Source of the DNA: CAYUPI01 sp964446585
GTDB taxonomy: Bacteria; Verrucomicrobiota; Verrucomicrobiia; Limisphaerales; UBA8199
Direction of reading: 5' to 3'
NCBI GenBank assembly: GCA_964446585.1
Contig: CAYUPI010000066.1
Span: forward strand, 1 to 29,436
Length of the DNA stretch: 29,436 nucleotides
Shown in pieces: positions 24,067 through 29,436 of this stretch; within the stretch, counting starts at the first letter, position 1; every line of letters begins with the position of its first letter. The position numbers were made by a program, and so were the translations under genes. The notes below the pieces were generated by a model that worked only from the letters and a program-made list of their open reading frames with translations, was not told the DNA's origin and did not search any database.

Positions 24067-27000
24067 ATGGCTGAACGCAGGATCACTCTCACGGAAGCCG
24101 AAACTCTTTTTCGAGGGAGGCTGGGTCTCATTTTTGGTCCAGGCATAACCCTAAGTCACGAGTTTTATACCGAGCTAGCGCAATTCCTCTCGAAAAAGTG
24201 GAGCATTCCCTGCGACGGAACATACCTACAAGTCGGCCAGAAGGCGTTGGCGCAGGGTGTATCACCAGACGAGGTGAAAGGCGCGCCTGCAGAGTTTCTC
24301 AAGCCTCTGACTCCATTCACGCATGTTAACCGCGTCGCGAACGTAAAGTGGTCCGCCGCTCTTTCACTGACGCTTGATGGCATTTTTGAGGATGCCATCT
24401 CAAGAGCTTGCGAGCGTCGAACTTCCGGATTCACCGTAACACAGGTCCTCAAGCTCCCCCAAGCGCTTCCACCAAAGACGATTCCCATATTTAAGCTGTT
24501 GGGCTGCGTCACGCAGAATTTAATATACTCGGATATAGGCTATACAGCCTATCGACCCAGGTGGCGCTACGCTGTGCAAGAATTCGCCGACCGTGTTCAA
24601 GAACATGCTGTAATCTGTCTCGGCCTGAAGGGTTGTGATTGGCTTTTCCTCGATCTGCTATCCCAAGTGCTCTCAGAGCCCAAAACCACTCTGAGGCCGC
24701 TCGTGCTAATCGAGGCGGAATTCGCGCAGCAGAGCCGAAGCGCAGTTCTTGAACTGTGTCAGGATAGGACCCAAGTCTTATTCATTGACAGCTCGCTCGG
24801 GGATCTTATTGGCCGAATAAACGACGTCGAAGATGCCGGGACGACGGTGCCGCTTGCCTTTCGAAAGCCTCAAACCGAATCAGAGTGGTTATTCCCATAC
24901 CAAGACATTGTCGCTCCGGTTAATTGGCAGCTGACCTCGCCGCTGAGCGGCGGCGAGAGAACGCAGCTCTTAGATTTACTGTTCTCACCGGCGCTTCCCC
25001 GTTGGGATCCATTTTTCCACAAGTTGGATTTCCGCCGGACAGTAGGGACGGCCATGCTCGACGCGGTTATCAAGCCGATAAGGAGCCGTCGAGGCATTCC
25101 TGCATTTTGTTTGATCGGCACTGCCGCTTCGGGCAAGACCACGTTGGCGAAGCGACTAGCATACGACCTAGCGTCCAGGGGTGATTACGCTTTTTGGTTC
25201 CGCCGTTCGTTTTACCCCAACTTGTCCACGCTCCTGGTCCAATTTTTCTCCACCCTCGCAGAGAAGGCTGAGAAACGCCGCAGAATTTACTTTTTTGTCG
25301 ACGATCCTTTGCGCCTAGGATCACTGAGCATCCAAGCAATTTCGGCCATTGCGGAAGCCCAGGGGATCAAAGCTATTTTCGTGGTAATCGCCCGCACGTC
25401 CGACTGGACGACTCACGATCCACAAGACATGGTCGGCGAGCTAGAGCCGGTCCAGGAATTCCGGCTTAAAGACCAGTTCGAGCCGGAAGAACTTTCCGCC
25501 CTCCCCAACTATCTGGTGTCTCTTCAGATCTACCCGGACAAGAAAGCCGCGAAAGCCGAAATCGACGGTTCTCCTAGCCGCTCAACCGCCGACACGCTGG
25601 GTCTGCTATATTGGCTCCTGCCAAAAACCCGGCAGGCGATTAAGCAGAGCATTCAAGAAGAGTACCTCAGACTGGGCGAATCGTCTGGGCTTTCTCGAGT
25701 AATTGTTGGAGCCTACAACAAAACAACTGAATTTCTTCGGCGGGCTTATTCGATGGTGGCGGTGTCGGAGAACTATCGTACGCCGGTGCCGGTCGAGGTA
25801 CTCGTCTCCGCTCTCAACGTGCCGTATCGAGACTGGCTCGACTCGGTTAGCAGTGACGGACCCGCTTGGGGATTGCTCTACCGAGAAACCTCGCCGTCAG
25901 GCCAGACCATCTGTTACAGAATCAGGAACTCGATCGTCACCAGCATTCTTGTCGACACTATAAACGGCGGAAAGTTGGCACATACCGGCGAAGTTCAACA
26001 GCTCGAGGCTCTGCTAAATGCATGCACAGGCACGAGTCCGGTTTATCGAGAGTACTGTGTCAGCATCTTGGTGCCGCGAAAGAATCTGTCGCATCTAGAT
26101 TATGAGGACGGCTTGCGACTCTACAATGCGGCTTTGGCAGCCCTTCCCTTTGACGACAGGACGATAAGACACCAGAAAGGACTATGGATAAAAGACAAAG
26201 GTAACGACCCACTGCTCGCCAAACAAACGTTAGAAGCTGCGCTAAAATCTCCAGTCTATCCGTACGCCGACAGGGCCGAAGCTGAAGAGCACATTCATAC
26301 GTCACTCGCGGCTACAATTTTGGACGCGGTGGATCATGGCCAGACACACCTGGATCAGGCGCTACCGGAGCTCTTACAACACTTGGATCATGCTAGGTCC
26401 GACGCTTTCTTTAACCCCCGAGCTGTGCACGTCCAAGCGAATCTAATGCTCAGGCTCATTTCCCGACTTCGAGACGCCGACTCTGCTGACACGTTCAACC
26501 TGCTGAATCAAGCCATCGACGAGGTCGACTCGGCTCTACTGGTCCTCAAGAACCCCTTGCGTCAGGAAAGAGATTATCCTGCAAGGGACATTGAATTTCT
26601 CGAGGACGTCAGCGGAAAGTTGTACCAGAGGATACTCCCGCTCGACGAATTGATGGGCAGCGCTGAGCACTTGTGGGAAAACTACGGTCGCCAAGAGGGT
26701 TTTGTGATTGCCGCACGGAAGCTATATCATGTAGCCAGGGAAAAGGGCACCGGCAGCTCCTACAACGAGGCATTTTCCTATTGTCAGCGGACGCTGAACG
26801 AGATTCAGGCAAAAAGCCAACCTCCCGCTCCCGATCTGTGCGCCGTTGCTGCGTCCATATACTACCACTGGAATGTAAATCGATACGACAGCAGAGCAGC
26901 AAACCGGCAGATCGACTGGCCAATGCTCTACGAGCTAGTCAACGTAGTGGTGAAAGCACCGAAATACACGGGGGATGTCTTCTACAAATTTATCGCGGCA

Positions 27001-27309
27001 GTCGCGTTGGCCCAGCAAGGGAAATGGCGCGACGCAGATTTTCTCTTCTCGCAGATCCGCAAGGCTAGAATACCCAACGACCAGCTATACGAGCCACGCG
27101 CAGTTCTATTGGACAGCGACGGCATCCGAATGCGCTTGCAAGGCTACATCACCGGCACAGACGAGCGCCATTACTTCAAGAGTGATAAAATCGACCGTGA
27201 CTTTTTCCTCAGTCGCTTCGAGAATTGGCCTCGGGTGGGAGAGATCTCACACTCGTACATCACTTTCTCTTTCGCCGGACCCTTGGCTGTGCAGAGTCCG
27301 GACTTGTAA
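24067..27309 (+). CDS. SIR2-like / STAND P-loop NTPase / helical-repeat protein, candidate antiphage sensor-effector
   Basis: A 1080-residue multidomain protein. Residues about 10-260 have the layout of a SIR2-like domain: LIFGPGITL (21-29), SLTLDGIFEDAI (100-111, the NyD position), IPIFKLLGCV (139-148, the KLHG position) and a VICLGLKGCDW segment equivalent to the usual FVGYSLSD. The canonical Asn and His are Thr102 and Leu145. An ATPase domain follows: Walker A GTAASGKT (351-358, Lys357), Walker B IYFFVDD (407-413, Asp412/413), then FVVIART. From about 640 onward it is helical and TPR-like. This is the build of SIR2-STAND (Avs5-like) immune proteins, in which the C-terminus senses a phage product and the NTPase oligomerises. 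ATG 24067. The end overlaps the opposite-strand gene by 50 bp. Defence role is inferred. Confidence 0.75.
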   Translation: MAERRITLTEAETLFRGRLGLIFGPGITLSHEFYTELAQFLSKKWSIPCDGTYLQVGQKALAQGVSPDEVKGAPAEFLKPLTPFTHVNRVANVKWSAALSLTLDGIFEDAISRACERRTSGFTVTQVLKLPQALPPKTIPIFKLLGCVTQNLIYSDIGYTAYRPRWRYAVQEFADRVQEHAVICLGLKGCDWLFLDLLSQVLSEPKTTLRPLVLIEAEFAQQSRSAVLELCQDRTQVLFIDSSLGDLIGRINDVEDAGTTVPLAFRKPQTESEWLFPYQDIVAPVNWQLTSPLSGGERTQLLDLLFSPALPRWDPFFHKLDFRRTVGTAMLDAVIKPIRSRRGIPAFCLIGTAASGKTTLAKRLAYDLASRGDYAFWFRRSFYPNLSTLLVQFFSTLAEKAEKRRRIYFFVDDPLRLGSLSIQAISAIAEAQGIKAIFVVIARTSDWTTHDPQDMVGELEPVQEFRLKDQFEPEELSALPNYLVSLQIYPDKKAAKAEIDGSPSRSTADTLGLLYWLLPKTRQAIKQSIQEEYLRLGESSGLSRVIVGAYNKTTEFLRRAYSMVAVSENYRTPVPVEVLVSALNVPYRDWLDSVSSDGPAWGLLYRETSPSGQTICYRIRNSIVTSILVDTINGGKLAHTGEVQQLEALLNACTGTSPVYREYCVSILVPRKNLSHLDYEDGLRLYNAALAALPFDDRTIRHQKGLWIKDKGNDPLLAKQTLEAALKSPVYPYADRAEAEEHIHTSLAATILDAVDHGQTHLDQALPELLQHLDHARSDAFFNPRAVHVQANLMLRLISRLRDADSADTFNLLNQAIDEVDSALLVLKNPLRQERDYPARDIEFLEDVSGKLYQRILPLDELMGSAEHLWENYGRQEGFVIAARKLYHVAREKGTGSSYNEAFSYCQRTLNEIQAKSQPPAPDLCAVAASIYYHWNVNRYDSRAANRQIDWPMLYELVNVVVKAPKYTGDVFYKFIAAVALAQQGKWRDADFLFSQIRKARIPNDQLYEPRAVLLDSDGIRMRLQGYITGTDERHYFKSDKIDRDFFLSRFENWPRVGEISHSYITFSFAGPLAVQSPDL

Positions 27310-28102
27310 GCCAAAAACTCTCTGGCGCCAGTCGCGGAACTGACAATTCTCCAACAAAGTCGCTGAACCTGCTGTGCCCGCCGCCAAGCCGGACCGTCAT
27401 GTGTTCCAAGAGGCACGATACAAAGATTGCGGTAGCCCGTCCCTCACAAGAGTAGCCTCGCATTCGAGACACGTCTGCTTCGGACTCACGGGCGTAATCG
27501 AAAATAAAGCAAACATCAGCCGCGTCCGATATCACGTCCGGTCCAAGGATGTGCGGCATCCCACGATCCACAAGGGATTTGGGAGCTGGGTTTTCGACGA
27601 CGTGTTTTCTAATCGCGGCGTAAAGGCGACTCGCATCCAAGAAGACATCCCCCAAACTATAGAAGAAGCCTCCACACCAAATACGGTGTGAACTGCAAGC
27701 CGACTTTGACGCCACCTTCCGTACGGTGGCGAGGCCCTGAATAACGGATTTCAGACTCACATTGCTCAACTTGCTCTTGATCGAGACCGCGGCAATAACA
27801 GATTCAGGAAAAGCTATTACGAGCCCGCCCTCGTTGAAAAGAGGCGCTTCGACGCTCGTGTCAACCACCAGCAGGTCCTGTTCTGAGCTAATCACCTCTG
27901 GATCAGCCGCGGAAACCACAAAACCAGACGCAACCAGAGCCGTCGAAGGGCAATGTCTCCGGATCACCTCTTGTAACAACACCTCCTTATGTCGACCATC
28001 GTGACCCCAGTGCGCGTCACCGATCAGCTGTCGAACGCGCGAGGCCTGAGAGAGCAACTCAGCACCCAAGGATTGTAAGAAGGCTGCTTTGTCGGGTTTC
28101 AT
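27260..28102 (-). CDS. DUF6602-like protein, PD-(D/E)xK-nuclease-like fold suspected
   Basis: A 280-residue protein. Its N-terminal half matches my memory of the DUF6602 pattern: HKEVLLQEVIRRHCP (38-52), GFVV (60-63), SSEQDLLVVD (72-81) with Asp76, PLFN, FPESVIAAVSIKSKL (98-112) with Lys109. In relatives the last block reads roughly VIEVKS, forming an ExK; here Glu is Ser107. That D...xK layout resembles PD-(D/E)xK nucleases, and such proteins often occur in restriction or defence islands. The C-terminal half (FIFDYARES, SCLLEHM) is unassigned and ends in a basic tail (RVRRKRK). ATG at 28102, no ribosome site. The 3' 50 bp overlap the SIR2-STAND gene. Confidence 0.6.
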   Translation of the reverse strand: MKPDKAAFLQSLGAELLSQASRVRQLIGDAHWGHDGRHKEVLLQEVIRRHCPSTALVASGFVVSAADPEVISSEQDLLVVDTSVEAPLFNEGGLVIAFPESVIAAVSIKSKLSNVSLKSVIQGLATVRKVASKSACSSHRIWCGGFFYSLGDVFLDASRLYAAIRKHVVENPAPKSLVDRGMPHILGPDVISDAADVCFIFDYARESEADVSRMRGYSCEGRATAIFVSCLLEHMTVRLGGGHSRFSDFVGELSVPRLAPESFWLTSPDSAQPRVRRKRK

Positions 28103-28417
28103 CAGCTAAACAGCGCACTAGCGGCCACTGATATCAAGCGCGTCCAACGACGAATAGCAATATGGCTCACAACCCTTGCGGTCAATGCAATATAGGCCTA
28201 TTCACACGAATCAACCACCCACAAGCCCTTGCGCCCTCGAGGCGCTCAAATGCCCAAATCGCCCCAAGATGTCGGTCAAGTTGAGAGACAGGCATAGGCC
28301 TTATGCAATATGACTCACATCCAACCCGCGTCGCTGAATCGTTCGCCACCCTTTTGATCTGAAGGTCCAAGCCTCTCCATGGACCCGATCATGTCGCGAA
28401 TTTCAATTCCCAAAAGC
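28103..28417. other. Intergenic region with direct and palindromic repeats
   Basis: No gene is supported. GCAATATGGCTCACAACC (28157-28174) recurs as GCAATATGACTCACATCC (28305-28322), 16 of 18 identical and in direct orientation. Each copy is adjacent to an ATAGGCCTAT-like palindrome (28191-28200 and about 28294-28304). These lie upstream of the DUF6602-like gene on its strand and could be regulator sites or the edge of a transferred segment. Confidence 0.5.
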
Positions 28418-28700
28418 TTACAGATCAGTCTCGGTCCTCACATAAATGTTGCCGTCGGCTAATGCCGGTGTGGCCAGGATGGCGCCGTCGAGCTTGTTGG
28501 TCGCCAGGACATTGAACTTTGCGCCCGCATCGAGCACTGTCACGACGCCCTCGGCGGAGGCAATGTAGATCCGATGGTCGGCAGCAACAGGAGAGGAGTA
28601 GTAATAGCCGCGGGTCCCCAGCCGTTCGTCATACAACAGCTCGCCTGTCTTTGCGACTCGACAGAAAACGAGCCCGCCGTCTTTGAAAGTATAAAGGCGT
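28403..28700 (-). pseudogene. PQQ-type beta-propeller protein, C-terminal fragment
   Basis: The translated fragment RLYTFKDGGLVFCRV, LGTRGYYYSSPVAADHRIYI, AEGVVTVLDAG and ATPALADGNIYVRTETDL has the blade repeats of PQQ-like WD/YVTN propellers common as large secreted proteins in Verrucomicrobiota and Planctomycetota. Only the last two or three blades remain, and upstream sequence loses the homology. The frame stops at TAA (28418-28420) where Tyr is expected: reading on gives AFGN and a second stop at 28403, restoring a typical LYAF ending. Both truncation and nonsense mark it as decayed. Confidence 0.65.
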
Positions 28701-28876
28701 CCGGAAAAAGCGGCTCTGCGGGTTTTCAAAATCCAATTCGTTCGCGGGCATTGCTGCCCGAAAGCCATTGCTTCGCCAAACGCCTGCTAACTGCGGTTCG
28801 TGTTAGAGCGGTTTCAGAACTGTTACCGCGTTCGACCAGTGGGCTGCACGATCCGATTTCGGGCTTCGGCGGCCGC

Positions 28877-29436
28877 TTAAGGTTCAGCGAGGATTTTTGC
28901 CCGTTCCTGGTGGTACTGGGCGGGGGTAATTTCGTCGGTTTGATAGCGGGCGAGCAACGCGGCCAGGCGCTGCTGCTTGGCGGCAGAAATTGGCAAAGCG
29001 GGGCCTTCAAGGGGTTGGAACTGCGGCGCAAATTTCGGCGTCGATTTTTTGGATTTTTTCGCGGGCTTGGGCGCAGTTGCGGACTGCTGCTGGGCGGCCC
29101 GTTCGGCCTCGACGAGCGCGCTGGGAGTGGCTGCCGGGGCCGTCTCGGGTGGCGCCGCGACGGGAGCTTGCGACGCGGGTGTCGGAGCCTTGGCTGCGGG
29201 AACTGGCACGGTGGCCGGCGCGGCCACCGCGGGCGGAACAGAGGAGGGAGCGGTGGGGACGCTTTTCGGCTGAGGCGCTGGTTTTGGTTGCGGGACGGTT
29301 GCCGCAGGAGGCCGAGCGGTGGTCGCCGGGGGCGGTGGGACAATTACGACTGGCGCCGGCTCCGGTTTTGGAGAGCTTGCAGGCGCCGGAGCGGGCTTAG
29401 TAACCGGCGCTGGTTTCCGAGCTTGAACAGAAGGCG
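28877..29436 (-). CDS. Pro/Ala-rich protein with SHOCT-like C-terminus (5' part outside the window)
   Basis: The frame is open from the stop at 28877 to the window edge, at least 185 residues, so the true start lies outside. Most of the visible sequence is a low-complexity Pro/Ala/Val/Lys linker, followed by a Lys-rich patch (KPAKKSKKSTPKF) and a folded-looking C-terminus ending in RLAALLARYQTDEITPAQYH then QERAKILAEP. That last block resembles the short SHOCT-type motif. An internal GTG at 29227 should not be taken as the start. Such linkers often cross the periplasm or follow an N-terminal membrane segment; function unknown. Confidence 0.7.
   Translation of the reverse strand, partial: PSVQARKPAPVTKPAPAPASSPKPEPAPVVIVPPPPATTARPPAATVPQPKPAPQPKSVPTAPSSVPPAVAAPATVPVPAAKAPTPASQAPVAAPPETAPAATPSALVEAERAAQQQSATAPKPAKKSKKSTPKFAPQFQPLEGPALPISAAKQQRLAALLARYQTDEITPAQYHQERAKILAEP

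Noticed and set aside
27374..27691. Plus-strand open frame downstream of the SIR2-STAND gene as a third system component
   Set aside because: It is entirely antisense to the DUF6602-like gene, which has the better coding pattern and family resemblance.
1..29436. CRISPR array or tRNA/rRNA genes
   Set aside because: No regularly spaced direct repeats and no tRNA cloverleaf or rRNA-like sequence were noticed while reading both strands; a tRNAscan/CRISPR search would be decisive.

Overview
The window looks like a chromosomal segment of a GC-rich, non-model Gram-negative bacterium, most likely a Verrucomicrobiota (Pedosphaera/Limisphaerales-like) soil or freshwater lineage. This assignment is inference. 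It rests on the exported SGNH hydrolase and lipoprotein aldose epimerase, the DapL route to lysine, weak or absent Shine-Dalgarno sequences, and abundant palindromic intergenic repeats. No rRNA, tRNA or CRISPR array was seen.

Layout. 1-4.4 kb: exported SGNH hydrolase (-), GMC oxidoreductase (+), then LL-diaminopimelate aminotransferase (+) behind a 370-nt leader that ends in a terminator-like hairpin next to the start codon. 4.4-6.8 kb: a large unrecognised protein (-) whose stop codon overlaps that of dapL. 7.2-13.1 kb: a pentose (probably L-arabinose) catabolic cluster on the minus strand (FucI/AraA-type isomerase, ribulokinase, ribulose-5-phosphate 4-epimerase, exported mutarotase), split by a VapBC toxin-antitoxin pair on the plus strand. 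13.2-15.8 kb: a perfect 35-bp inverted repeat, then a two-gene cassette of SAM methyltransferase and PLP-dependent decarboxylase. 15.8-17.6 kb: a palindrome-rich gap and a short GspE/PilB-type ATPase with no pilus or secretion neighbours.

17.8-23.9 kb is an insertion and decay zone. An IS481-family element with a 15-bp target duplication lies just upstream of a DJ-1/PfpI gene. That gene is itself split by an IS1380-family element with a 5-bp duplication; removing the element and one duplication restores the reading frame exactly. An intact paralogous DJ-1/PfpI gene follows, then an intact antitoxin with a doubly broken ParE toxin, and a 5'-truncated GDYXXLXY-like remnant.

24.0-28.1 kb is the candidate defence island: a 1080-residue protein with a SIR2-like N-terminus, a STAND-type P-loop NTPase and a helical-repeat C-terminus, facing a DUF6602-like (PD-(D/E)xK-like) protein tail to tail with a 50-bp coding overlap. 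Both appear to have lost canonical catalytic residues: the SIR2 Asn and His, and the acidic residue of the nuclease ExK. A hairpin ending one base before the start codon of the first gene, tandem 11-bp repeats upstream of it, and an 18-bp direct repeat upstream of the second are possible control elements. The window ends with a decayed PQQ-propeller fragment and the C-terminal part of a Pro/Ala-rich protein with a SHOCT-like tail.
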